Assembly (NCBI GenBank): GCA_019722365.1
Contig: JADFUC010000759.1
Span: forward strand, 930,001 to 994,000
Length of the DNA: 64,000 nt
Source of the DNA: Lithospermum erythrorhizon
Taxonomy: Eukaryota; Streptophyta; Magnoliopsida; Boraginales; Boraginaceae
Reading direction: 5' to 3'
In this document: positions 25,488-39,150 of the stretch, in pieces
Position numbering within the stretch: position 1 is the first letter of the stretch
How the letters are laid out: the number at the start of each line of letters is the position of its first letter
The notes under the pieces: generated by a model
Seen by the model: only the letters and a program-made list of their open reading frames with translations
Told to the model about the DNA's origin: nothing
Databases searched by the model: none
Made by a program: the position numbers and the translations under genes

Positions 25488-28263
25488 CTAACCACTTTCA
25501 CCATCAGATATATCTGCTAGTTTGGCGATGGCATCTGCTAGTGCTTGTTCATGGTCCTGCAGTTATATGACCATCAAGCCTTGCTCATGATGGAACATGT
25601 ACTCAATAACGATGAAAAAACAACTTAGAATCTCACCGTTAACACATTTTTTGCCTTCTCCATGTCTAATGGGTCGGGATGATTTGCACTAAATACTCGC
25701 TCCACCTGTCCATATATCATTGTTAGAAACTAAATACAGTTATTAATGCAGACATCAGTATTGGATTCAGATTAAGATGATCTTTTACCTCCTTGATTAA
25801 AGTATCAGTATGAAGTAATTTGATATCTTCCAGACCTTTCTTTCCTATGCCATTCTGTGAAGGTGGAAAATCCTTTCTGGAATTACCTTTCCGCGCCCCT
25901 CTACCTCTTCAATGCAGGATTCACCCATCAGACGCTTAATTTCTTCAGACCATGACCTGGTCCACTAAAATTACCACGCTGGGAAATCCTAGGGTCTTCA
26001 TCTACCCATTGTAGATCCTCAGGAGAAATCTCAGCAAGGTTGGGAAAAAGAATGGATAAGTAAAGAGGTGGCAAGAGATTTCAGGAAAAAAGCAGTCACC
26101 GAAGAGAGAAGTAATCTGTTTGACAGCTAACATGTAAAGAATGGAGCTAGGGTCCTGCAATGAAGATCCTGGGCTTGATACAAAGGTACAAATGATGTGG
26201 AACTCTGATCAGAAAGGTACATCTCCCAATGTTTTTGGGGAAGAAATAAGGCATTGATCTGCCTCCGCAAGGTTGACCCATTCCCACGTCTCTTGAATAC
26301 CCATATCATAAACTTGAAGCATAAAGGCTGAATATTACAGAAGTTTACTTTGGCCCAATCTGCAGCGAGTCAGAACTCGACTAGGGAGATAGTCCTAAGC
26401 CTCTAAGGCTGCCTCACTCGGCGGCGAGTCAGTTATGACAGCTTCGCAAAATTTGTTATCATCAAAGATAGCAGCGTCCTGACTTTTCTGCCAATCAGCC
26501 GGATTCAAGGTTTACTTACTTTCTACTTCTGCAGGTTCATTTTGCAGCATAAATTATGATTCACCAAGCTGCCCCTTCCACTTACAGGAAGGGAGACTGC
26601 ATTTTAGTTGGAGGTATACTGGGTGCAGTCTTGCTCTGCAGAAAATAAAAGAATTTTCAAACAAGTACGAAATAATATCATGGGTATTACCATAACTTTA
26701 AAACTAACAATCCAACTCACAGATTTGTGTTTCTTTCCCTTGGGTCCAGTTATAGATCCTCGTTTTGCAGCCAATGAGGAAGGGTGATTTGCTGGAGCCA
26801 TGGGTTGTGGTTGGAAGGATGGGCCACCAAAAGATTGCAAAGGAATTGAGGGGGCTAACTTCTGCTTTCGACGAGAAGCTGATACCGAAGGACTGGGAAC
26901 TGGATCATGAGAAGGTTGTCCACCATTATGCATACCTTGTTGAGGTCCACCTGATTGCCTCCACTCTCTGAGCATATTCAAGAATATTACCGTTCAAAGA
27001 CAACAGTTAAGGATTGAAATAAGGGAGGAGAAATAGTGACGCAAAAAAGTTACAATTGAATAACCACAATACCTTATTTTGCCGATAACTTCATCTGAAT
27101 TTACCCGTCCAAGAAGTTCTCTATGTTCTTCATTGGACAATCTTAACTCTTTTCTCAGTTCAGTTATTAAACTTTCCTTCTCCTGAAGAAAATACATTTC
27201 ATTGAGCAATTATATAAACCTGATCAAACAAGTATAGACATATTAGATTCACGTGTTCAATGTGGCAAAATGTACCCAAGTAATGGCATCGGCTTGTGCT
27301 TTAAAGGCTCTTAAAACTGAACTGTATGCTTCTTGCTCAAGCTTGTGAATTTGAGCTTCCATATCGGAATCGTTGTACATCTTAGGATACGGAACAGAGC
27401 CAATGCCAGCAGATCTTCCATTTCCTGCAATACGCCCGCTTCTTGGGATTCTGTTTTGCTGTGATGGAGGAAGATCATCATCTGTTCCTGCAATTATTAG
27501 AGCATGAAATAGTTACAATTCTGATCAAATGCATAGATCCTAGTTACCATCCTCAATTCTAATTAGCAAACTACAAGTTAATGTCATACTGTCAGATCAA
27601 GAATCCAATACATTAACATGTCCTAATGCCTTAAAGAGGCTCCCATCTGAGAGGGGTAAGGGGGTCGGATAGTACATAACCTTACTCCAGAGATAACAAG
27701 GAGTCTGTTTCTGAATTGACCCAAGAGCGGACTGCAAACACTATCTGCTACTTTACAATAGATAAGAAGCGTAGATAGGTGCTTCACTATCTACTACATC
27801 AAGTATCCAATGCATATCGAAATTTCACAAATCCGAACTAAAATTAACTTCTTCACACACAAAATATCATAAAAACAAATTTCTATACACTAAAGAAATC
27901 TCCATTCAAATCTCACCAACCCCTCATGAAGAAGCTAAAACTAACATCTTATCAGCAAGAACCCTAATTTCCAACTTCAATTCCAATTAGCACACTACAA
28001 TTAAGGTACAACCATCCAATGCACAACAAATTTTCACAAACCCACAACTTAAACTAGCTTATTCACACAAAAACATCATAAAAATCCAATCTTTATCTAC
28101 TTAATATTGAATTAAAACATAAATTAAAAACTATAAAATTAATAAAAATTGAGTCTGTATCTACTTAAGAGTGAATTAAAACATAAATTTAAACTAAAAC
28201 TTAATAAAAATTGAATCTTTACAATAAATATTTACCACTACTATGATAAGGCTCATAATCCAT
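25488..28263 (-). pseudogene. EMSY-like (EML) chromatin protein gene; ENT half intact, Agenet half broken
   Basis: EMSY-like proteins are plant nuclear chromatin factors with an N-terminal ENT domain and a Tudor/Agenet domain, linked to immunity and seed development. Exons 28263-28236, 27487-27276, 27182-27073 and 26967-26721 join in frame to give 199 codons. The ENT domain spans residues ~53-125 ([36 protein letters not shown]). The next exon, from 26635, reaches a stop at 26582-26584, giving a 216-aa product. Downstream the family sequence continues but only piecewise and in different frames. GRGSLVNHNFMLQ, LIGRKVRT, DDNKFCEAVITD, QETWEWVNLAE, ISPEDLQWVDEDP, SRKDFPPSQNG and the end VERVFSANHPDP...ADISDGESG can all be read, the last stopping at 25488. 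At least three frameshifts separate these pieces. A truncated ENT-only protein could still be made. Confidence 0.82.
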
Positions 28264-28368
28264 AGCCAGCTTGTGAAAAAAAAATCAAAATTTTAATTTT
28301 AAAATAAGTTGGTTTAATATAAAATTGAGTAATTTGTAGTTTTGATTGAAATTGGAATCAAATTAAAT

Positions 28369-28404
28369 TAGGGTTTTGAATTTTGACTTTTTCCCCTAGG
28401 GTTT
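28369..28404 (-). promoter_or_regulatory. Telo-box-like motifs upstream of the EMSY-like gene
   Basis: TAGGGTTTT (28369-28377) and TAGGGTTT (28397-28404) read as AAACCCTA on the gene strand, 106-141 bp before the start codon. The role is inferred from motif identity alone. Confidence 0.35.
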
Positions 28405-29200
28405 GAGTTTATTCTCTTTTTTTAGTTCATTAAAGGGGAAAATTTAAAAAGTAGGATTTTTTTGTGACTTTTGACTTATTTTGCATTAAATTAAAAAGTG
28501 GACCAATAGGTATCAATGATCTGTTAAGTTGAACTAATTAATATATTCGCCCAGGTTGGGAATCGGTGTGTATTTTGCGTGATCGTTGTTTTTTGAGGAA
28601 AAAATTGGCTGTATTGTGAAATGCTGAGAGATTTGATAGCATGTGGGCGAATAGTATCGAGGAGGATCTATTCAATGGAAAGCAAGTTTTGTATTGATTA
28701 TTACTTTCAAATATTGAGGATATAATAGTAAAGTCAAACTAATCTTAGAGTAATTATAATTAATGGCACCTGAGTGTATCTTTATTGGAAACAGTATCAC
28801 AATAATTTCTAACTTGTACAATCTATTCTCTAGTTAACATGAAATAAATTAAGCAGGCCTATTATGTTTAATTTACTCTTTATCATCATTGAAGTAATAA
28901 ATAATTTATTCAATTAATATTGGAGTCAATTTGAAAAGAAACTTCAATATCCATATCATAGTAGTATAAAGAGTGAATGTGCGTGCTGAAAATTATTAAA
29001 ATTTGTTTTGCCCATATTATGCATAAAACTGCTTGTTGTTGTCGCACATTGCTTCCGAGACTATCTTTTTGGGGCCGCTCACAGCTTAAGCCACACAAAA
29101 TTCTTTTTTTATTTATCAAAATGTAAATATATATATGATCGGAAAAAAATCGTCAAAGAAATAGTACTGCATGATAGGTGTAGTCCATGCAGAACTCGAC
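28405..29200. other. Intergenic region upstream of the EMSY-like gene
   Basis: AT-rich sequence with no supported gene. It ends where base composition changes to the more GC-rich LINE remnant. Confidence 0.35.
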
Positions 29201-32200
29201 TAATGTCTCAGCTCCATTTGCGTCAGTAAAGCCTAGATGACGAGGTATCCTGGCTAGGGTACAGCAGTAATGTATATCCTATGCAGCAAAAACTCTCAGA
29301 ATGAAACCCAAGCTGAAAGACATAGGAAACGACCCGTCACCGGAGCTCGATACAAACATACTAAAGTGGTCGAATACAAAAAGAGAGCCATCTCGAAATG
29401 TAAAGCGACCTTGGGGTTGGCTTTATGTAAAATCCTATAAGTTGCTTAATTAACCCCAGCTCCCAGCAATGTCTTGAGTTGAAACACCCTTACATCGAAG
29501 TTGATAACGTTCTTAGCGACTGACTTTAAATAGTAGATGAAGTCACGATCTCATTTCATCAACCCCATGTGGCGTCCGCCCGAACTCTTTAACATCGACG
29601 GATTACCGCTAGCAGTGTTGGCGTATCTCGGCGACTCGAGGCCATTTTAATCTCGGCCCCGAATAGGGCGTGAAAAGAGCAACCGAAAATGTGGCGATGG
29701 ATTACGGAGAAAGACTGCAAAAACTCTTTCAGAAAACGTCTGATCAAATTAAAGAAAAGCGTTAGTCTATCTTTAGGTATTAAACTGCCCAGCGTGAAGC
29801 CAACCAAGCGAGTGAATATGAGTGTTTAGAGATAAAGTGTTTCAAACACAAGACATCAGAACCTTGCTAAACCAGCTTTCAGGCATGCATTACACTTCTG
29901 GGAAGAAAATTTTGTTTCGACCCTGAAGCAGAGACCATCGACCAGCTATCCAGAGCCACGGAAATGCACAACCGTAAGATGGAGTTTCCCAATCTTGGCA
30001 ATTTCCTTGATCAAATAGAATCCTGTGCTTAGGGGCAAAGTCCCAAATAAGAAGTCCCACTTGAGTAATAAGAGAGTGAACCAGTAACCTTGAAAAGTTT
30101 AGCATGGATATTCGAAAGAGTACAGGCCAATAGCGCATTCCCCGAACTTTGGTGTTTTTGAAGCCGAGGCCTCCATAAATCTTTTTAGTATCGTCATTGA
30201 CTTTTACTTAGGAGTTCTTGCTTTACAATTTAGGCACATCAAAATTAGTAACGGGCATAGGGAAGAGGCTTGCAACCGAAAAGCCTCGACTCATGAATGG
30301 CCAATAAGTTCAGCACTGGCATGAGAGGTATAACATGATTCCATCTTGAAGATAGCATCTCGTCGAATCAATGAATGGAGCAAATTGTTAGGCCAGCTTT
30401 GGAAGGCGAGAGGAATATCGGATGAAACTTGCCCGTATCAAGCCCCGCCCCTCCTCATTAATTCTTCGCTACATGAAGCCCTGAGCCGGAGAAGAAAATG
30501 ACTAGATTTCGTGAACAAAATTCTGACCCGGCCTTATAGTCATGAAAACTGACAGAGAATAGAAACCGAAAAGAGTATCCGGCTGAGAAGAGCATAGATC
30601 ATCCATAAAATATTGAGTAATCTTGAGGACTTACTTAGGATCGTGCGGACCGGAGGTCTAACTTTAACATACGTGAGAGGTACTCAATGCAAAAGAGAAA
30701 AAGAGTGGGAGACATAGGGTGGCTTGCACTTGCTCACGTTACTGAAAAATGCCGTAAGTTGACTAATTAATAGATATAGAATATGATGCCGTGTGCTCAG
30801 TGATCCACACTTGAGCTTGAAATTTGGGAAAACGAGACCCGATAAGACATTTTCAAAGTCGAAACGTGTCGTATACTTCCGAGATATAAGCGGCGTCATG
30901 CGGGAGGGAGTTCTCTTGTACTGCCACAGGACGATCTCTTGGCAAGAAACACGTTATCCGAAATATTCCTCCCACTTTGGCCAAAGGCCCGTTTGGCCGA
31001 GTCGACAATAATCGGAAGAAACCTCGCCGTCCCTCTTACGTAGAATCTTTGTAATAACACTTTGTGAATCGCGTTGGTTGACCCGATTGGCCTAAAATCT
31101 CCCAACCTTGAGGTCATGGTTTATCTTGGAATGAGGCGCGATGATATGGTTGAGTTATTTAACTTTCCCATGTTAAAACTCTTTGAACACATAGAATCAA
31201 GTGGGCCCTTTGAGTCGATCCAACCTTAGCATGAAGAAGTCAGAAGAAACCGTCGTTTAGGAGTTTACGTCCATTTCCCATGATAGCTTTAATCTATTAG
31301 ATAATCAGACCTTAAACTCATTATGAGGACACAGCCTGCCCAAAATATCGGCAGTTTAATGGCCACAATCTGAAATAGACCTTGCTTAAAATCCACAAAA
31401 AAGATGCGTCTCCAAATAGAAATTGCTGACCCATGCTAACTTTGCCAATCTCTTCAGAACATGATACAGTTCTTGTTAATCAAAGCATGATAAATCTTTG
31501 TACACTTGTCCAAAACTTTAAAGAAGATGTTAATAGCACTGCTTTGCTTTGAGGAAACTAAGTTCCGTTCGAAAGGACTTGGGAAGCACTTTAAGTATGT
31601 CCTTTTTCAGAGCAAACGTTATCAGATCATAGGCAACCAAAAGCTGCCGGAATATTTATGGCTGAGGAGGCCTTTTGAAATCTACCAAATTCATTCTAAA
31701 AGTTTTAAAGGGTTTCTTAGAGCTGATTTTGTTAAAGTTTAAGTGTGAACTGACATAATTTTGATGTGTGCGCAAATCTTCGAGGAAATCCAGTTGCTTG
31801 GTCGCGTAAAATTTGAGCAGTCTGGTGCCATCTTGAGTCCTGCGTACCACCGTGTAATAACCGGGCAATGATCGAAGTTAGCTCTGTGAAAATTAGCCAA
31901 GCGAATAACTTTAAATTGTTCCCTTTCTTGGTTTCCCACTTAAGAGAACCCTGATCAGAAGCTTAGTCAGAGATTCTTGAAAGGACCAGTAAAACCTTGA
32001 AGACCGGAAGAGGGTTATCAACCAGCATGTCGAATCCATACAATTTTTTCAAATCCTTGTCATAAGCGAAAGTTTATTCTTACTATTTTTTTCAAGAGGG
32101 ATCATGCATGATTAAAGTCCCTAGATCACTTTAGCAGTTCGAAATGGAGCCCGGTCAATCTGATAAAATCTCCCAAAAGTAGTCCTCAAAGGTGAACATT

Positions 32201-35200
32201 GTAGAAGGATGTCGCTCACATCTTAGCCAAAGACAATTCGTCCCTTACAAAGGGACTTGATCTGATCATTTGGATCATCTTCGAAATAACGATCAACATT
32301 AATCCATGTAGCAAGCCATTACTGCAATTTTACCAGTGGAAATCAAGAAATTAGTAGTAGATTCCAGAAGGGAATCTATTAGAAAAATCTATAAAACCAT
32401 TAGAATTAAATTTAGTTTTAAGAAATAATAAACTTCACTTTATGTAATTTACCTAGGTTACTTGTTTTAATGCTTGAGCAGTATCAGAGATTCTGACTCG
32501 GACATTCCGTATAAGTATCCTCGTTTATTGATCGAGGATGTTTGAGGCCATGATGGCCTCTCAATCTCTATCACCTTTTTAAACTGTTCTTCTCGCCAAA
32601 GGCAGTACGCCTCAATGTCGTATCATTGAGCCAGCGATGGACCTAAGCGTAATCTTCACGAAAGGTGGGATCTCGGCTTGCAATACTGCGATAAACAAGC
32701 GGGGCCAAAGGTGCAGCGTGATATTAGCGTTAGTATGATACGCCCCTAGCAGCTGCCGATCATCCCGTGACACCATTATTCCAAGTTAACCATCAACTAT
32801 GAGTGCGGATTAGGCGGGAGGAGTTAAATTTCGAACTTAGTTGGCCAAAACAAGTTGGTGAATTGGAGATTCAGGCGAGGAGGGTGGGGGAGGGCCTTTC
32901 GGGTCTTAGGCCGTTTGGTGCCGAGGGGAGGGACTTGGGTTAGTTGCAGGCCAATGAGCTACTAACCACCGTCATCGTTTCCCGTTCCCAGGAAAGGCCT
33001 CCAGCGATAGGAACCTGAGGAGCACCAAGCCTCACTTTGATATAGCGAGAACTTCCTTTATGACTTGTCCCTAACATTCGATCATCCCGCCCGCTTGTTC
33101 CTTTCTTTGCGCCGCACTTTCAACGCGTCGAGAATTTTACAACCGTTCAATGTCGAACTTCTTGCAGTAAATAATATGAATCCGGAAAGTTCTGCATGGA
33201 GACCACTTTTGTACAGGCTCCTCCTCCACCCAGTGTTGACATCTCGCTCAAGAAGCAGACTTCTTCTAACATCGGCTTCATGAGGATCTACGAGCATAAG
33301 AAGCCTTGGAGTATTAAAAGCTCGTGGGCTGGAATCAGAATAAAAGGGTCGACCCAGTTTAGGTATCTGTTTTGGATTCAAATAATGGGACATTGGCAAA
33401 GTGGACTGGCATCGTCTATGTCAAGGAAGAGATTATCCCCCAACATGGTCTCATCCTTCTTGCCTCAGTCTTTCCCAATGATAGGATACCTTGAGTGACT
33501 TTCGCGTCTTGGTGACTTTGGTCCCAAATATGGTCCATGCCAGAGTATGGCATAACCTTGCGTTCCAGCAATTCTTAGTATGGCGTAACGCGTGCTTGCT
33601 GGTCTTGATATCAAAACACCGGCACTAGAAGACCGAGGATCTCCGTAAAGCATCGATAAAGGCCATTCACGCGGCCGTGGGGTAAAGTCAACATCCGGAT
33701 CGATCTGACATTACCGTGGCCGGTTCGGTGTAGTCAAAGATCGTCCGCTTTAGATGGCAATCGGTTACTCCTAAAAAGCTCGCAAGACTCGCAGGAGAAG
33801 GAAATATTATTTGTCTTCGGGGATTCTCCCCATTGCCTTAGTTCGGCGGGGTAGTAGGCAAGTACCCATGATCTAGGAAACTAACTATGACTAGATAAGG
33901 TGAAGTAGTATCATAAAATCCCAAATTTTCGCCAAATATTTCCACGTGCTTAGCAAGGTGGAAGTCCACATCGCTGGCCGAGAATGGGGAGGAGAGAGAG
34001 GACTGAGGGGTTTGATATGAAGCGCTTTAAATGCTTTCCCTCGGCAGGGCACTTTTCCTCTCTGAGAGTTGGGGAGGAGAATACATGACGGAATATTTAG
34101 ATTTCCCGTTGCGCAGCAGCGCCAGTACTGAAAGAACACGAAACAAATACAATTTTTTTCTTTTTTCTTTTTCTTTCCCCGACCTCTCTCTTTCTTTTTG
34201 ACACATGTTTTTCAATTCCTTTTTTTCTCTTTTTCCTTTTTTCTCTTTTTTCTTTTTTCTTTTTATAGCAACCCAATGAAATAGTACCGAGGATGTCAGC
34301 AATCACTTGAGAATCCAGCCAATGAAAATGCAATCAATACAAGTTTGAGGAGGTAAAAAAACCCTCCGATAGTCATAAGCGAAGAACAGTATCGACCAAC
34401 TGACAACTTGTAACTCCTTTAAAAGGGTTTGCAAACCCCGAGAAAAAGCAAAGAAACACCGAGTCAATTCAAAGTCAGCTGCAGAGTCAACAAAGTCAAC
34501 CTATGACCTTGACTATTTGTCGATGCCACATGTAATGCAGGCCGAAGCTTGAGAGACTTTGAAACCCGACTCGATAAGAAGCTTAATTTAGCAGAGAACT
34601 CGTAATCGGCTAAAATTCCAGAAGTTTGCCACCGGTCAAATAATTGATGAGCTCATAAGCGTAATTATATGACGGTTTGGGCAAAGACTCATGCTTGATC
34701 GGACCCAATTCGAAATACCCCTCAAAATAACCAGTTCAAGTAAGCCAGAGCTTCAATAAGCCGGTGGTAGTACCCAATGAGTTGACGGAGAGTTTTGAAT
34801 TGTTGGCCGATTTTAGGCGCCAAAATTAGGCTACTCGCGCGTCACAGGGTAAGTGGCAGACTTGACCAGTAGGCAGCCAGTCGCGTCATTACTGAGAGCA
34901 CTGACCGCACTCGGCAGGTCAAACCAGGCTTGAAAAAATTGGGCAAAATTACAGGGAATTCCTTTGAATTTACAGGAATAAAGCCGAGGAACAATAAGGT
35001 GAATATTATATGAACTTTTAGACTGAAGGAAAAACGCTCAGCCGCAAGAAAACTCCAACGATGCCAATTTCGAACTAATGATAACCCGAGGAAAAGGTTA
35101 GGCGTTCTTAGACATGGCAGAAGAAAGAAAACCTCCTTTCTTGGCGTCGAGCAGAACACAAAACAACCGTAAGATTCGGATACTTTGAAGAGAATATACC

Positions 35201-36100
35201 ATGAGGACCAGCTCTTGTACTCCTCGGCCTACAGAGAGTACAATGGCCACAAGGCCAAGCGGTTGCTTACACGACCACCAGGCCAGCCACTGGCTCAAAC
35301 CCAATGCTGACTAGTCTGATGAAGGTCTTGAGGATGCCCTCATTACTTTGAAGAGAAAGTGCGAGGACACCTTTGAGATGAAACGACTAGAGGAAAGACA
35401 GCGACAACTTTGCCCAGGCGACTCAGGCCGCTTCGAGCAATGGCGTACCATCTTGGCTTGACCCTTTAGAGCCGCGCAGCAACTTGACAGGTGAGAAAAA
35501 TCCAAGCCACCTTGAGGCGATGCTTTGAGAAGAACCCAGCCTTTGGGAAGAAGAGAAGGCGAAGGTTCCCTCTTAGCACAAGGACCGGCCAGCACCATAA
35601 CTGACAAAATTTCCAAATCCTTTGGCCTCCTGAGAGTAGGGTTTAATGCCTGACAAGCCCACGTTCACTGAATCCGAGGAAGAGGGGGTAAACCCGTGAG
35701 GAACCTCCTCGAGAACTTCTTGCTCCCAACAAGAATTATGTAAAAACCACGATTATACTTTGGCTTTGACTATTTAATTGGGGAAAATTTGTAAAATGGT
35801 GCAATTAATGACTTGACCTCTTTCTGACACCCAATTCTTGACATAAAGCAATGACCTTATTAAAGATGACGGAATCGGTGTTGGAGCTCTTGAGTGAAAT
35901 GGCAGAAGAAATTCTTTGGGAGAATTTTTCTAGTGAGAGAAACTTATAACCTTCGATTCTACATGAAGTGCAAATAATGGTATTTCGGTGGTTGAAAGCT
36001 TTGGGTTGGTGTTGTGTCACCGGTATTGCAATACGACTGAGGATTCGAACTATGAGGATAATTCGATCTTGAGATTTCTTAGCGGTAAACTTGAGGCTGA
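29200..36100 (-). mobile_element. Degenerate non-LTR retrotransposon (L1-type LINE)
   Basis: Pieces of an L1 ORF2 polyprotein occur in the right order on the minus strand, with stops and frame changes between them. The endonuclease C-terminus is at 31739-31939 (ANFHRANFDHCPVI). The first reverse-transcriptase block is at 30896-31117 (DFRPIGSTNAIHKVL, IVDSAKRAFGQSGRNISDNV). The next RT block is at 30684-30899 (GLVFPNFKL). The RT active-site motif survives as FMDDL near 30595-30609, where FADDL is usual. The post-RT block IYGGLGFKNTKVRGM lies at 30134-30180, followed by 29890-30138 and 29589-29807. The region is clearly more GC-rich than its flanks. Sequence from about 32 to 36.1 kb would be the endonuclease N-terminus, ORF1 and 5' end, but I could not align it. 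The outer limits are therefore approximate, and no poly-A tail or target duplication was fixed. Confidence 0.7.
34149..34265. repeat. Pyrimidine-rich low-complexity tract
   Basis: Runs of T with scattered C (tttttct-type units) on the plus strand; A/G-rich on the strand of the LINE. It lies inside the LINE remnant and produces spurious lysine-rich frames. Confidence 0.7.
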
Positions 36101-36149
36101 ATCTGCTTCATTACTGGCTTGATACCATGCCTTGCTTCCCCAAATAGTG

Positions 36150-39100
36150 TTTTTTCCAATTAAATAAAACAATTTTACCTTTAATAAAACTTCCTCGTTA
36201 CTAAACTACCCAATAAAAGGGGCAAAATAGTCATTACGTATTTAGTATACCGTTTGAGTATATTGTATAACGGTGGCCATTCAGACATCAGTTTCTCTCT
36301 CTAAAGTGATATCACGAAGTTATATGACGAATCCATGATTATGCTTTGAAATAATGGAAGAAGAATTGAGTTTAATGTCCATAGCTGACTTCTAATCTCT
36401 ACATAATGAATATAACCAAAATTTGAAGTTGTTTTCAACTTCCCATATGATTGTTTTGTCGATACTTGATCGGTTCTCGAGTTTCTTCCCTCAAAATCAT
36501 ACAGTTGCTGTTTGTCTATCTAGCAAATCTATATTATGTTGTTTTGTTAAATAATTAATGTATTTGAAGTTTGTGGATTAAGGTTCTTGATTATTAGAAG
36601 AGATTACCATCTTTGTGTTTGTGATCTAATTTCATGACAAAAAAGATTGGATTTTTTAGTAGTTGAATAGTGCTTGTTTAGGAGGACTTTTAGGATGATT
36701 TAAATTTAAAATTGGTAATTAAATTGTTGAGCTATAAAATATTTATGGGATTATCTTTTTTCTCCTTTTTCTATGTTTATTTCAATAATAAACTCAATAT
36801 TTTAGATTGTTGTAATGTAATATTGACTATGATAATAATATATAATTTTTATCTATAATTGAGGATACAAATATAGATACAAGAGATGGAGTACTAATTT
36901 GGACATGACTTCATAGGTCTTATGCTGAGTATCCAATGACTAAAATTAAAATAAATTATAAATTAATAATTCCTTATTACATTGAATTAAATAAATATTA
37001 ATCACTTTCCTTATACGTTCATATTAAGTCACTTTGATTTAGAGGAACTAAAACATTATTGTTGATCATTCTAATATAATTTTTAAAGTATATGCTATAA
37101 TGTCTAGTATTATTACATTACGAATTAAAATAAATATTATACATTGAATTAAAATAAATATTAGGGAGAGCGAGCCACGTCCGTCTGATCTACACAAGAG
37201 AAGAAATCACGTCATGTTATCCCAGGCGCTAATTCGCTGACATGACATACCATGGCGTATGGCAAAATATTGAATGAAGATAGATCTTAATTTAAATATA
37301 ATATCTTTTTTAGTAATAAAAATTAGATCGATCAAATATAACGTAAAAGTGTCGCCAAATGATCAAAAATAACTTAGTTTACTTATGTACGAAAATAACT
37401 TCGACAAAGCGAAATAAAGCAAACTGCCAGATTGTTTGCGGGTTTATGATTTTGATGCTTAACTTTTATGTCTGGGGGGGGTGCACGCCTGGAATGATTT
37501 AATACTTTGAGTAATTACAAGTGAACTTATACAAGCGGCTACGTTTATGGCCTGTAACTAATTACAGTTCTAAGGCCAAATCCTATCTTGTCATTACGTT
37601 GTCTTGCTCTCCGGTGTTGACTTACGATTATCACTGACAATATGTATCAAAAGTATGTTGAAACAATAGGATACATAACACACGTACATTAATTAGTAGT
37701 TTATAGAAACTGCGAAAACACAGTAACTACGCCTTGTTCTTTTCTTGAGCTTGCTTTTTAGGAATAAGTTCTTTGATGAATAATAAAAAGTAGCGCCTTA
37801 ACATGCAGAAGCCAATAATATATATATACACATAGATTAGGTGATAAGGATGAAAATTCCTTGTAACCGACTCTGCCTCGTTTCCGTAACGAGATCTTAC
37901 AGGATCTCATCTGTTTTCATCCAAAACATACTTATAGAGGCGTGAATGCTGGTCTTCAATCAATATCATGAGAACCACTTAGCATCTTGGACTCACGCAT
38001 ATGATGAGAGATCTCACAAATCCCCTTGATTCCACCCAAAGCAATTTAACGGAAAAATTATGGCAGATCAATAGTGGTTGTATCTACATGGCCGCTGCTT
38101 TACTGTGACCCTCTTTATTTATAACATGGCGGCGTAAATGGGTTATAGTTATCAGGAAAAACTTCCTGACTACATACATTAATAAATACACTAACATTTA
38201 TTACTTAAAAGAAGAGAGAATAGTTCTGGACATAGAAGTTCACTCTGTGCTTATTAGAATTATGAAAATAGAATTCTCAGTCAGACACTTTGGTATGGGG
38301 CTACAAATGGACAAATAGAATTCTAGAAGGTATGTTTTAAATACTTTTAACTAATTGAAAAATATGGTTTATTAAAAAATAAAACTTATGGTTTTATATG
38401 CATCAGTGCTTGAAGATTCAAATGTAGATGAGGATGTAGATACAACGCTGAGAAGAAAATGTAGTCATATTCTAGGATATGTTTTTATTGTACTTTCAAA
38501 TTTCCAATAACATTTCGATCTTATTTAATTTGACGTTTGATTGGCCAACTTAAAATAGAATATAAATAATTTTATATTTAGTTCATAATTTAAATACAGA
38601 GATCGTGTTGGTGGTTAACAAAATCGGAGAAAGGCGCTTGAGAGGATAATAAATAATATAGTATGTGGTGTAAAGAAAATAATTGAAACTATAAAACATA
38701 TGCTCTGATGACTACAAAAATTATGTTCATATTGTAATCGATGCTATTTATGAGGAATCGTTCTTGGTCTATGTTCTTGGTGGAACTTTGGAATTACAGC
38801 TTACACTGATCCACACAGATACTTTCAATTATTCTCTCTTTCGAACACACAGTGGTATTTTAAGTAGTGCATAGGATATGCAACAATGCGCTGCGTTTAC
38901 TTCGATGAGATGTATTGTAATTAATCATTTGAGAGTGGAGAGAAGAGTATATACGTTAGATGCTTGGCGTAAATGATATACCGTGGATGGGAAGCAGTGC
39001 GTTAGAGGAATGAGGTCTGAATATGATCTATATCTTGGACAGGATCACGAGGTCGAGAAGCGAGGATGCTTAAAAGTGTGACTTCATAGAGATTTGGTGG

Positions 39101-39150
39101 TGAGAGGAATCTAGTATCTTCTTGAAAGTATAATCCCGCTTTTGTGAGAA
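36150..39150. other. AT-rich region between the LINE and the Helitron remnant
   Basis: No coding sequence was recognised. It may include the 5' part of the Helitron and older debris. I could not place a Helitron 5' end (TC) with confidence. Confidence 0.35.

Noticed and set aside
34842..35616. Minus-strand frames of ~70-105 codons
   Set aside because: No recognisable domain; they lie in the LINE remnant, and GC-richer decayed sequence readily gives such frames.
36113..36130. GGCATGGTATCAAGCC on the minus strand resembles a tRNA-iMet primer-binding site preceded by a CA, suggesting an LTR element
   Set aside because: The match lacks the usual TGGTATCAGAGC continuation, I found no second LTR, and the protein motifs downstream are of L1 type, not gypsy or copia.
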